From assembly GCA_963705275.1 (NCBI GenBank), contig OY970063.1, positions 2,232,001-2,296,000 on the forward strand: a DNA stretch of 64,000 nt. The letters run 5' to 3'. Both the position numbers and the translations under genes were made by a program. Position 1 is the stretch's first letter. The number at the start of each line of letters is the position of its first letter. This stretch comes from Fen-1135 sp963705275. GTDB lineage: Bacteria > Desulfobacterota > Syntrophia > Syntrophales > UBA2185. This document shows, piece by piece, positions 8,444-16,182 of the stretch. The notes beneath the pieces were generated by a model that was not told the origin of the DNA, ran no database searches, and saw only the letters and a list, made by a program, of their open reading frames with translations.

Positions 8444-8665
8444 ATGCCGACAAAATACGACGATGCAAGAGATTTCCAGTTTCATGAGAAGGACATACCG
8501 GGGATGTGTTTTGTCTGCTGTAAAGAAACGACGGAACTGCTAATCTTTAGGCAAATTGCGACCATGTTGCTTGTCCGCCTGTGCCGGGACTGCATATATG
8601 AAAACATCGCAGATTATCTACTCGATAATACGAGACCTTGGCTAAGCGAGAAGGACACTACTTAG
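8444..8665 (+). CDS. 73-aa CxxC...CxxC small protein, paralog 2
   Basis: Paralog of 1716-1937 with the same length: C22xxC25 (plus C26), C47xxC50 and the DYLLDNTRPWL tail. It lies 52 bases after the receiver-kinase gene. The repeated order receiver, (kinase), CxxC protein suggests the small protein belongs to the module. The four Cys probably bind one zinc; function unknown. Confidence 0.78.
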   Translation: MPTKYDDARDFQFHEKDIPGMCFVCCKETTELLIFRQIATMLLVRLCRDCIYENIADYLLDNTRPWLSEKDTT

Positions 8666-9174
8666 TTAAGTTACGAGTGGTGGGTCTTGTGACTTAAGAG
8701 GGTGGCTTGATCTTATAAGCCAGAGCCGATAGTTCCCCCAATCCCTTCCTCGATCACCTGCGGGGCAGCGCTCATTTCCTTAATTTCTGAAAATACATTT
8801 GACCTTCCTTGACTATGCCGGCAAGCATCGATCCAATTGTGATGCTTTAGACAAGAACATGGCCGCTTCTTTTTCAGATCCCACCAGATATTTCATAATA
8901 GCTGTAATATCGCTATCCTGTTCATTCTGGACCACAAAGAAGGATTTGATAAAAAAATTTCCTATAGAGTTCATAAAATAGTTGACATAATGAATCATAT
9001 TTTGGTAGAGAGTACCCCTCAGTTAATAGGGGTCTTTCGAAAACCGGATAAATCTGGCATACGAGATGCTCTATTTCTCGACCTTAATCTGGTTATTCTA
9101 CTGCCCACTTTACCTTGTTGCGATATCATTGCTTGCTTTAAGAAAAGAACAAAAAGCTCACGGAATGAAGAAAT
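8666..9174 (+). other. intergenic region, no convincing gene
   Basis: 509 bases. Short frames on both strands (for example minus 8813-8998) have no good ribosome site or recognisable motif. Seen here: a TTGACA box at 8982-8987 in the context AAAATAGTTGACAT, an inverted repeat CCCCT-N8-AGGGG (9015-9032), and a GG-N10-GC element at 9056-9069. Confidence 0.5.
9055..9070 (+). promoter_or_regulatory. possible fifth sigma54-like promoter
   Basis: TGGCATACGAGATGCT has the GG-N10-GC spacing (9056-9057, 9068-9069) and a TGGCAT -24 half identical to promoters 1 and 2. It lacks the tandem GGGG-N7-CCCC sites; only a CCCCT...AGGGG repeat lies about 33 bp upstream. Weak call. Confidence 0.3.
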
Positions 9175-9381
9175 ATGTCCATCTTTCCCCGGGATTGCGA
9201 TGAATGCGGTCAACCTGAGGAAAGTTTCACGTTTTGTGAGAGCAGGTGCATGTTGCAGAGTTGTTCTGAATGCAGTTTCCTCTTACAACTTTATGGAACA
9301 GGTTGCGGAAATATCCGCGTCTATTATCTATGCCGTCGATGTTATGAGAGACGCATTGAGAGGGGGTTCGTGGAGCCCTAG
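9175..9381 (+). CDS. 68-aa cysteine-rich small protein
   Basis: Nine Cys in 68 residues: C8xxC11, C21, C25, C30xxC33, C44 and C53xxC56 followed by a basic YERRIERG tail. This looks like a two-site zinc ribbon, but I do not recognise the family. The ribosome site is poor. A competing frame (8990-9394) overlaps it but looks less protein-like. It ends 80 bases before the CoA-transferase operon and could be its first gene. Confidence 0.5.
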   Translation: MSIFPRDCDECGQPEESFTFCESRCMLQSCSECSFLLQLYGTGCGNIRVYYLCRRCYERRIERGFVEP

Positions 9382-9461
9382 GAAGGAGGTATGAGCTGCT
9401 TTCCGTTAATTGTTGGCATTACTAACTCTATTTTATTATTTAATAACAAAAGGAGGATTAC

Positions 9462-10499
9462 ATGGCAGATATCGACAAAAGGATGACGCTCAAGGATGCG
9501 GTAGCAAAGTTCATCAAGGACGGCGATACGCTTTACTATGGGGGCTTCCAGATTCACGTCCCCATGGCCCTGACTCACGAAATCATCAGACAGAAGAAGA
9601 GGAACCTGACCACTATCGAATCCTCGACGGACGTGGGTGGTCTGGATATAATGGTGGGCGCCGGTTGTGTTTCGGAAATTCACACCGCCTGGATCATGAA
9701 CTGGTACGTGAAGGCCCCCTATGCCATTCGCCGGGCATTCAATGAAGGCAAGCTCAAAAGGTATGACATCTCCAACTTCGGAGCGACGACCGCCATGATA
9801 GCAGGTTTCATGGGCATTCCCTTCATGCCGATCCGGGGGAATATCGGCACGGATATGCCCAAAAACAACCCGATGGACCTCAAGCTCGTTGAAGATCCTT
9901 TCACCGGTGAGAAGATAATGGCTGTGCGCGCGTGGCGGGCCGACGTGGCGATCATCCACGCACAGAAGGCCGACCGTCTCGGCAATGTGATCTCCTATGG
10001 AACACGAGGCGTTACCGACGAATTCGGCGCCATGGGAACAAAGCGGGGCGTCATCGTTACGGCCGAGGAGATTGTGGAGCCGGAGGTAACCAGAACCGAT
10101 CCGGACCGCGTGATTGTCCCCTACTACAAGACCCTGGCCGTTGTCCACTGCCCGTATGGCGCCCATCCATCGGCGTGCCGCGGCTACTACGGCCTGGACA
10201 TCCGCTTCAGCCAGTATCAGGGGAGATATGAGCGGCACGCAGAACTCCTGCCTGCCTTCCTCGATGAATGGGTCTACGGCTGCAAAGACCAGGCTGCCTA
10301 CATCGAGAAATACAAGTCGAAATTTGGCCAGGCCGGTCTGGACAGGCTGAAACCCAAGCTCGGCTTTGCGCCGAGCCCAAAACTGGGTGTCGATTATGGG
10401 TACCATGATCCGGTATGCTGGAAGGGTGTGCCCATGTACACGGATGACCGGCTGAAGGCTTACGAAGAAAAACTCGCTGCGAAGAAAGGGGGTAACTAA
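9462..10499 (+). CDS. CoA-transferase family I, alpha subunit (glutaconate CoA-transferase A-like), pair 1
   Basis: 345-aa alpha subunit of a two-subunit acyl-CoA:carboxylate CoA-transferase of the GctA type. Typical features are MTLKDAVAKFIKDGDTLYYGGF at the N-terminus, the GIPFMPIRGNIGTDM segment, and ADRLGNVISYGTRG. The ribosome site AAAGGAGG precedes ATG 9462. The beta subunit follows after two bases. A paralogous pair at 38499-40383 has the same order, with about 40 percent or lower similarity by eye. Substrate cannot be read from the sequence; candidates are dicarboxylic or short acyl groups in syntrophic acid degradation. Confidence 0.88.
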   Translation: MADIDKRMTLKDAVAKFIKDGDTLYYGGFQIHVPMALTHEIIRQKKRNLTTIESSTDVGGLDIMVGAGCVSEIHTAWIMNWYVKAPYAIRRAFNEGKLKRYDISNFGATTAMIAGFMGIPFMPIRGNIGTDMPKNNPMDLKLVEDPFTGEKIMAVRAWRADVAIIHAQKADRLGNVISYGTRGVTDEFGAMGTKRGVIVTAEEIVEPEVTRTDPDRVIVPYYKTLAVVHCPYGAHPSACRGYYGLDIRFSQYQGRYERHAELLPAFLDEWVYGCKDQAAYIEKYKSKFGQAGLDRLKPKLGFAPSPKLGVDYGYHDPVCWKGVPMYTDDRLKAYEEKLAAKKGGN

Positions 10500-10501
10500 C
10501 T

Positions 10502-11269
10502 ATGGCTGATTATAAACTGACAGAACTTATGACAATCCGCTGTGCCAGGGAAATTGCAGACGGAGAGGTTGTCTTCGTGGGAGTGGGACTGCCAATCATG
10601 GTGGCCGCATATGCCTTTGCCACGCACGCCCCGAACATGATTATGATGACCGAAGGCGGCGCTATCCGGGCGACGGCGCCTCCGGCCCTTGCGATCACCG
10701 TGGATGACCCTGCTGCTTTCCTCGGGGGCGATGCAACATTCGGCATGCTGGCCACAATGGCGGCATTGCAGCGCGGCGAGGTCGACGTTGCCTTCATCGG
10801 CGGCGCCCAGATCGACAAGTTCGGCAACATCAACTCGACGGGAGCAGGGGACTGGTCCAAGAAAGAAAGCTTCACCTACTTTGCCGGAAGCGGCGGTGCC
10901 AACGACATGGCGACTTCGGGCAAAAGGGTACTTGCCATTATGCCCCAGGATAAAAAGAAGTTCGTCGAAAAATGTGAATACATTACCACTCCCGGCTACC
11001 TCGGTGGCCCGGGAGAACGCGAGAAATGCGGCATGATCGGTGGAGGACCGGCGTGTGTGGTCAGCACCATGGGTGTCTATAATTTTGACGATAAAACCAA
11101 GGAGATGTACCTGTCAGAATACTACCCCGGCCAGTCAATTGAAAAGATCAAGGCGAACTGCGCATGGGATTTGAAGGTATCGCCTAAAGTGAAAGAGACC
11201 GCTATTCCGACCGCGGAGGAGCTCAAAATCCTCAGAGCCCTTGACCCGACCGGTTTCTATCTTGGATAG
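10502..11269 (+). CDS. CoA-transferase family I, beta subunit (glutaconate CoA-transferase B-like), pair 1
   Basis: 255-aa beta subunit. E51 in MMTEGGAI sits where GctB carries its catalytic glutamate (Glu54 in Acidaminococcus), which forms the enzyme-CoA thioester. The GGAQIDKFGNINSTG segment is characteristic of the family. It starts two bases after the alpha stop, so the two are co-translated. A strong intrinsic terminator 34 bases downstream closes the operon. Confidence 0.88.
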   Translation: MADYKLTELMTIRCAREIADGEVVFVGVGLPIMVAAYAFATHAPNMIMMTEGGAIRATAPPALAITVDDPAAFLGGDATFGMLATMAALQRGEVDVAFIGGAQIDKFGNINSTGAGDWSKKESFTYFAGSGGANDMATSGKRVLAIMPQDKKKFVEKCEYITTPGYLGGPGEREKCGMIGGGPACVVSTMGVYNFDDKTKEMYLSEYYPGQSIEKIKANCAWDLKVSPKVKETAIPTAEELKILRALDPTGFYLG

Positions 11270-11302
11270 TTGTTAGGAAAGAGAAACCATACAAATAACG
11301 TA

Positions 11303-11337
11303 AGAGAGCGGTGTTTTTCTCTGCACCGCTCTCTTTT
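11303..11337 (+). terminator. intrinsic terminator after CoA-transferase pair 1
   Basis: Perfect 11-bp stem AGAGAGCGGTG / CACCGCTCTCT (11303-11313, 11324-11334), 10-base loop, then TTTT. Confidence 0.85.
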
Positions 11338-11562
11338 AGGGATATTTACCTGATAAGAATCTGATTGAGGTCCTCACAAAGAGGCCATTTCAGCATCGGC
11401 AATTATTCCCTCTCACTAAAAAGCGTTCCGGCGACTTGCGCGCAGTTGCAGGAAATGCATGCGCAAGACACGAGAAGTGTGTATTGGGCTGCAACAACCG
11501 GTCTCTAGACTCGTGACTGACGATGCCGGCCACGCACCTTCGGATATCCTGCAGGTGGTATG

Positions 11563-12129
11563 ATGCAACCAAAAATCATAGAGGCAAACTTGCAAAATAA
11601 CAGCCGCAATAAAATGGAGGAAAGATACCTTAAGTATCGGCACTATTATGCAGGGATTGACATTTCCGGCTTCGGCGGATACGGAAAGGCCGTCTATTCA
11701 CCTCTCTTGCCTGTGTTTGATCGCTGTTATAAAAGGAAGTCTCTCCATGATGTCCTCTCCAATATCACCTTTCTGGAAGACAGGGCATATCTTGTCGAGC
11801 ATCCGGATTACAAAAAGGAAAGGGGAGGCGCGATCAGCTTTCACATAAAAGTGATGGCCTTGAGCATGATCGGGCTCATTATGAATCACAACAAAGATAC
11901 AATTTCGAGGCAACAACTGCAGTATCTAATCTCTGATGTTTCACATCATACCAAATCGTACGATTATTCCGACTGCGTGTGCTTTTCGATAACCGTCAAG
12001 ATGTTTATCGATATGCTGAAGGAGGAATTTTCTCATTTCGGAAGTCCGGTGACGGATCTATCGTTTTGTGATTTTGCCAACGAGGAGACATTGACGCCAA
12101 AACCAGAGCCGGTCATCACCGTCCTCTAA
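11563..12129 (+). CDS. hypothetical protein
   Basis: 188 aa, family not recognised. No signal peptide or membrane segment is evident. The protein is Tyr/His/Cys-containing (SYDYSDCVCFSITVKMF) with a FDRCYKRKSL segment. Possible starts are ATG 11560 or 11563, both behind AGGTGG, or ATG 11614. It is a single gene between the terminator at 11337 and the MBL gene. Confidence 0.65.
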   Translation: MQPKIIEANLQNNSRNKMEERYLKYRHYYAGIDISGFGGYGKAVYSPLLPVFDRCYKRKSLHDVLSNITFLEDRAYLVEHPDYKKERGGAISFHIKVMALSMIGLIMNHNKDTISRQQLQYLISDVSHHTKSYDYSDCVCFSITVKMFIDMLKEEFSHFGSPVTDLSFCDFANEETLTPKPEPVITVL

Positions 12130-12263
12130 GGGACGTGCCCGTCTCTCCATCATAAAATCTCTCACCTTCTATCAAAAAGATACACTACAAATAATAATGT
12201 TCTCAATAGGCTCCTTGACGATAAAGAAGCAAAAATGTTAAATTATTGTGAGGAGCGCCAAGT

Positions 12264-12893
12264 ATGTATCTACACCAAGTTGAAGTTGGTCATATGGCCG
12301 TATTCGCCTATATTGTGGGCGACCCGGAAACAGGCGAAGGCCTAGTGATAGATCCGGCGGGAACTGTGGACGGCATCATCGCAACAGCGAAAGAGAACAA
12401 CATCGGGATCAAATACATCGTTAATACACACGGGCATGTGGACCATATGACAGGGAATGCGGAGATGAAAACCAAGACGGGCGCGCAGATTATCTGCCAC
12501 AAAGATGATGCGGAACTCGTTATGTTCACACCGCTTCCTCTCTTCAAGATGCACGGGGCTGAAAAGTCTCCCTATCCAGACATTATTGTAAATGACGGCG
12601 ATGATATTACAGTGGGGGACGTCTCGCTGAAGGTCATCCATACACCAGGACACACCCTCGGCGGCATGTCTCTTTATACGGAAGGATATGTCTTCACCGG
12701 GGATACCTTGTTTGTAGAGGCCGTTGGAAGAACTGATTTTCCCGGAGGATCGTGGCGGATGATGAGCCATTCTATAATGGAAAAACTCTTCATACTACCA
12801 GACGATACGATTGTGATGCCAGGCCACAACTACGGGAGAATGCCATCATCCACCATAGGGCATGAGAAGGCGCATAATCCATACCTGAGATAG
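12264..12893 (+). CDS. MBL-fold metallo-hydrolase (glyoxalase II-like)
   Basis: 209-aa metallo-beta-lactamase-fold hydrolase. The metal motif THGHVDHMTG is complete, with further ligands in HTPGHTLG, TGDTLF and the C-terminal PGHNYG. Length matches stand-alone thioesterase/glyoxalase II-like members. It lacks the C-terminal glutathione-binding extension of true glyoxalase II, so a glutathione thioester substrate is not implied. Ribosome site GAGGAGCG precedes ATG 12264. Confidence 0.88.
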   Translation: MYLHQVEVGHMAVFAYIVGDPETGEGLVIDPAGTVDGIIATAKENNIGIKYIVNTHGHVDHMTGNAEMKTKTGAQIICHKDDAELVMFTPLPLFKMHGAEKSPYPDIIVNDGDDITVGDVSLKVIHTPGHTLGGMSLYTEGYVFTGDTLFVEAVGRTDFPGGSWRMMSHSIMEKLFILPDDTIVMPGHNYGRMPSSTIGHEKAHNPYLR

Positions 12894-12947
12894 GCCGCTA
12901 GTTCACGATGAACAGACCATAAGCTCAAAGATATTCAGGCGTAATAT

Positions 12948-13574
12948 TTATCGTACGCTGCCCGTGAACAAATACGGCGGGCATCCTTCCGGCGCCCACT
13001 GGGCAATAAGCTCTGCGTCTAATTGAGCGCCTGCTTCATCCCCAAAGAGGGCAATCCTGTCTGCCAGATGATTCAGATAATCAACGAATGATCTTCTTCT
13101 TTCGGAAGCTGCCTTCTCATACTTCTTACGGGCCAATTTCACAGGGATGTCGATGGTGTGAAGCCAGTTAATCAGCTGAGCGCGTCCTATAGTGATCCCA
13201 TGTCTCTCTTTCAGGTATCTTCTAACCAGGGGATTGTCCCAGCGCGACTGCGTGTATCCTTGATCCATCGGTGACTGAATTAATGTCTTTTTCAGATCTT
13301 CTACGATGTCAGCCGTCAGCTTGCATGGGCGGCCGAGATGATGATCCTCGATTCCTTTTATGCCTTCCGCGTTTATCCGTTTTACAAGATTATAGATACC
13401 CTGCCGGGACATTTTACGCCTGCGACTTAGGTGATCTATAGGCACTTTGTCAATGACCCCCTGCAAGATAGCTATCCGCAATCCTGCACGACCAGGGTAT
13501 TGTCGCGATAAATATTCATGCAAAGAAGCATGCGTAATCTCAGGATGCGTAATCATAAGTTTAGATGTTCCCAT
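12948..13574 (-). CDS. IS630-type transposase, C-terminally truncated
   Basis: 208 aa; intact IS630/Tc1-mariner transposases are about 340-350 aa. The N-terminal two-thirds is a double helix-turn-helix (SRRRKMSRQGIYNLVKRI; LTADIVEDLKKTL). The protein ends just after the first catalytic Asp region (ALFGDEAGAQLD...WAPEGCPP), so the other DDE residues are missing and it cannot transpose. No continuation in another frame was seen downstream. A sigma54 promoter with tandem activator sites lies directly upstream on the same strand, which is unusual for a transposase. It may be a relic inserted behind that promoter or a co-opted DNA-binding protein. Confidence 0.75.
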   Translation of the reverse strand: MGTSKLMITHPEITHASLHEYLSRQYPGRAGLRIAILQGVIDKVPIDHLSRRRKMSRQGIYNLVKRINAEGIKGIEDHHLGRPCKLTADIVEDLKKTLIQSPMDQGYTQSRWDNPLVRRYLKERHGITIGRAQLINWLHTIDIPVKLARKKYEKAASERRRSFVDYLNHLADRIALFGDEAGAQLDAELIAQWAPEGCPPYLFTGSVR

Positions 13575-13648
13575 TTCTGCTACTCCCTCCCATCCGAATT
13601 CTCAGGCATTGTTCCTTAATTGGCGATCTTCCACATTTGATCCCTATT

Positions 13649-13664
13649 AGCAATACTGATGCCA
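13649..13664 (-). promoter_or_regulatory. sigma54 (-24/-12) promoter 4 (minus strand)
   Basis: Read on the minus strand: TGGCATCAGTATTGCT, GG at 13663-13662 and GC at 13651-13650, a 10-base gap. Expected start about 13639, 65 bases before the ATG at 13574. Confidence 0.7.
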
Positions 13665-13728
13665 TATATTTTTGTTAAATGATTTTAAGGAGATATGAAA
13701 TTAAGAGAACGTCTTGCCCTCTGTTTAA

Positions 13729-13763
13729 GGGTAATATTGCCCCACCCAGGGGTCATATTACCC
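13729..13763 (-). promoter_or_regulatory. tandem activator sites of sigma54 promoter 4
   Basis: On the minus strand, distal GGGTAATATGACCCC (13763-13749) and proximal GGGGCAATATTACCC (13743-13729), centres 20 bp apart. The proximal centre (13736) lies 73 bp from the -24 GG. The two sites form an inverted repeat of each other (13/15) around a 5-base spacer. Confidence 0.6.
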
Positions 13764-13892
13764 GCCAGGAACTCTGTCGTAATGCCTACTTGTCGGTTCC
13801 ATTGCTACTGATAAATGAGATTGTAAGGCGAAGCCGCAATCTTCGAGAATACATGAACTTCTTGACAAAAAAGGCCGATTTTGTTTGACTGC

Positions 13893-13952
13893 AAAACAGG
13901 TGATGGAGTTCACCTCCTAACAAACCGCCCGCAAGGCTGATAACTCCTACCA
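13893..13952 (+). promoter_or_regulatory. fluoride riboswitch aptamer (crcB motif)
   Basis: Hairpin P1 AGGTGA...TCACCT (13898-13915) has loop TGGAGT. A short P2, GCC/GGC (13927-13937), follows, then GCTGAT and CTCCTACC. The P1 loop GGAG (13905-13908) can pair with CTCC (13944-13947) as the conserved pseudoknot. This matches the crcB/fluoride consensus (GGNGAUGGNGUUCNCC ... GCUGAU..CUCCUACC) as I know it (RF01734). Confidence 0.88.
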
Positions 13953-13976
13953 GTAGATTTCTGGGGGAGTTTTTTT
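13943..13976 (+). terminator. riboswitch expression platform: terminator that also hides the ribosome site
   Basis: ACTCC/CCAG (13943-13953) pairs with CTGG/GGAGT (13961-13970), followed by seven T's that end exactly at the ATG (13977). The left arm reuses the CTCC of the aptamer pseudoknot, so ligand binding and termination exclude each other. The right arm carries the only Shine-Dalgarno (GGGGGAG). Predicted: fluoride turns expression on. Confidence 0.75.
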
Positions 13977-15656
13977 ATGTCAGATACAATCAACCGTGAT
14001 TTAATGACCCGAATACAGGATATTTCACAGCATTCGCTGAAAGAAGTTCGTGAACTCTGCGACAGATTTTCCATCGTTTCACTGAACCGCGAGATAGAAG
14101 CATGTCAGAAGCTGCTCGTCGAGAACCCGCCCATTGATGTTGCCATCCTCGGCCAGTTTAAGGCCGGCAAGAGTTCCTTCATCAATAGTCTTATCGGTAA
14201 ATCTATTCTTCCCGTTGGCGTCATACCGGTCACTACAGTCATTACCCGCCTTCAGTTTGGGGAAGAAGAAAAAGCCGTTATAAGATTCTTCGATGGGAAA
14301 GTATCTGAGGTTGATATGAGCGACATTCATGCCTTCACCTCTGAAGCCGAAAACCCATCCAATAAAAAAAACGTAGAAGTTGTGGATATTGAGCTTCCGT
14401 CTCTTAGAGTTTATGCCGGTCTCCGCCTGGTGGATACCCCCGGCTTGGGAAGCGTATTCAAATATCATGTGCAAACCTCTGAAAATTGGCTTCCCCATGT
14501 CGGAACTGCCATACTTGCCGTAAGCTCCGATCGACCCCTTTCAGATAACGATCTGCAATTGATTCGGGAGCTGACAAGTCACACGCCGAATATTGTGCTC
14601 CTTTTGACAAAAGCTGATCTTCTCTCCCCGGTGCAGCAGAACGAAGTCATAGCATTCTTTGAGCGAACGATTCAGCGTGAATTAAACCGGCGGTTGCCGA
14701 TATATGTATATTCGACCCTTGTGAACACGAAACAGTGCAAAGATCGATTGGAAGAAGGCCTTCTCTTTAAGTTGTCGTCAAATCGTGATTTCGAGTTCAG
14801 GAAAATCCTCCAGTACAAGATGCAGTCCCTGATAAGGGGTTGTCTCAGTTATCTCGATATTGCCCTGAGGACATCTTTGCAGGCTGACCTAGACCGTGAG
14901 AATCTGCACAAACAGATCTTCGATGAAAAAATCAATTTCGACCTCGTCCGTGAGGAACTGACCATCATCGCTCGGGAGAACCAGAGACAAACTCGAACCC
15001 TTATTATGAATTATCTCGATAATTTCCAGAGACCTCTTGGGAAGAAACTCTCTCTAGATTTGGAAAAGGGGCTTTCCACGTGGAGAGTGAATCTCTGGAA
15101 ACTCACCCGGAGATATGAAGAATGGCTTGCCGACCGCATGACGGAAGAGATGAAGCATATTTCCAAAATGGAGCACAGACATTTCTACGGCACCCTCAAC
15201 AAGGCCCACGCCAGTTTATCCAGATCAATTGAGGCCTTCAGGAATCTTTTGGATAAAAATATTGAAAAGGTTCTTGGTGTGAGACTGGCTCCCGCAGACT
15301 GGAAAATTGAGGTATCAGAACCAGACTACCCGGACATCAAGACCATCAGGTCATTTGACTTCCATTTCGATCTCATCTGGTTTCTCATCCCCATGCTTAT
15401 CTTCAGGGAACTTTTTGAGAAACATTTTGTTAGCGAGATTCCTCGCGAAGTGGAAGCTAACCTCTCCCGCCTTGCCGCTCAGTGGGAGGACCGCATCAAC
15501 AGGGCTATTGAAGAAATGCGAAAACAGGCGATTAATTACGTAAAAGAGGAACTCTCTACTATAGAAGCCTTGTTATCGAAGACGCATGGTCAAACAAATG
15601 AGATCAATGAGAACATTAAGAAACTCCAAGAAGGACTGCAGGGCTTAACGGCCTAA
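13977..15656 (+). CDS. dynamin-like GTPase
   Basis: 559-aa bacterial dynamin-family protein. G1 is GQFKAGKSS (59-67), G2 Thr is in PVTTVITR (86-87), G3 is DTPGLGS (153-159) and G4 is TKAD (211-214). The remainder is a long helical stalk, with a hydrophobic segment near residue 470 (LIWFLIPMLIF) that could be a membrane paddle. Such proteins remodel or stabilise membranes. The coding start abuts a fluoride riboswitch terminator, an unusual control for this family. It is followed by the HIT gene about 75 bases downstream. Confidence 0.9.
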   Translation: MSDTINRDLMTRIQDISQHSLKEVRELCDRFSIVSLNREIEACQKLLVENPPIDVAILGQFKAGKSSFINSLIGKSILPVGVIPVTTVITRLQFGEEEKAVIRFFDGKVSEVDMSDIHAFTSEAENPSNKKNVEVVDIELPSLRVYAGLRLVDTPGLGSVFKYHVQTSENWLPHVGTAILAVSSDRPLSDNDLQLIRELTSHTPNIVLLLTKADLLSPVQQNEVIAFFERTIQRELNRRLPIYVYSTLVNTKQCKDRLEEGLLFKLSSNRDFEFRKILQYKMQSLIRGCLSYLDIALRTSLQADLDRENLHKQIFDEKINFDLVREELTIIARENQRQTRTLIMNYLDNFQRPLGKKLSLDLEKGLSTWRVNLWKLTRRYEEWLADRMTEEMKHISKMEHRHFYGTLNKAHASLSRSIEAFRNLLDKNIEKVLGVRLAPADWKIEVSEPDYPDIKTIRSFDFHFDLIWFLIPMLIFRELFEKHFVSEIPREVEANLSRLAAQWEDRINRAIEEMRKQAINYVKEELSTIEALLSKTHGQTNEINENIKKLQEGLQGLTA

Positions 15657-15730
15657 CTCGATGCAACTTTCTATTGGAGAAGAAGCCAGTTGTTCCGCAA
15701 TTAACAAAATTTATTGGAAAGGGGATTAAG

Positions 15731-16168
15731 ATGGAAAAGGAGAAAGGTTGCGTATTCTGCGACATCGCAGACGGAAAGGCGCATGCCTATAAGATCCACG
15801 AGGATGAACTTTCCATGTGCATACTCGATATCCACCCTTACACGAAGGGTCACTGCCTGGTAGTTTCAAAGCGCCATGTCCAGTGGTGGCATGAGCTTAA
15901 CGATGAAGAGAATGCAAGCCTCTTCAGGGTTGCGAATATTGTCGCCAACCGGATGATGGACAAATTCCATCCTGACTTCATTTTTCTCTATGCCCGGGGC
16001 AAAAGGATTCCCCACACCCATGTATTCCTGATTCCGACATACAGTGGCGACGTCCTCGACCGGTTCTTCAATGCCCTCGAGAATTTTCAGGAATCACCAG
16101 AGGAACTGACAAGACTCAAGGAGCCGGCAGCCATGGCTGAGGCCGCAAAGATATTGGGACAAGGCTAG
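15731..16168 (+). CDS. HIT family protein
   Basis: 145-aa histidine-triad nucleotide-binding protein. An N-terminal CxxC (CVFC) is typical of the bacterial branch. The triad region reads RIPHTHVFLIP, so H-x-H is present but the third His position is Phe. The ATG at 15731 is chosen over 15674 because AAAGGGG lies 7 bases upstream and the N-terminus then fits the family. It may still act as a nucleotide phosphoramidase/hydrolase, since the catalytic (second) His is kept. Confidence 0.85.
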   Translation: MEKEKGCVFCDIADGKAHAYKIHEDELSMCILDIHPYTKGHCLVVSKRHVQWWHELNDEENASLFRVANIVANRMMDKFHPDFIFLYARGKRIPHTHVFLIPTYSGDVLDRFFNALENFQESPEELTRLKEPAAMAEAAKILGQG

Positions 16169-16182
16169 AATAACGCAGAGCG

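Noticed and set aside
8990..9394. 134-codon plus-strand frame overlapping the Cys-rich gene
   Set aside because: No ribosome site or domain; the overlapping 68-aa frame has paired CxxC motifs instead.
9378..10406. Long (342 codon) minus-strand reading frame
   Set aside because: Fully antisense to CoA-transferase alpha; no family resemblance, and the plus-strand protein is clear.
13729..13763. 15-bp inverted repeat as an intrinsic terminator or IS end
   Set aside because: No T-run, and the two arms match the tandem activator sites at the regulon spacing from a sigma54 promoter.
13679..13888. 69-codon plus-strand frame before the fluoride riboswitch
   Set aside because: It runs through the activator dyads and sequence typical of regulatory DNA; no recognisable protein.
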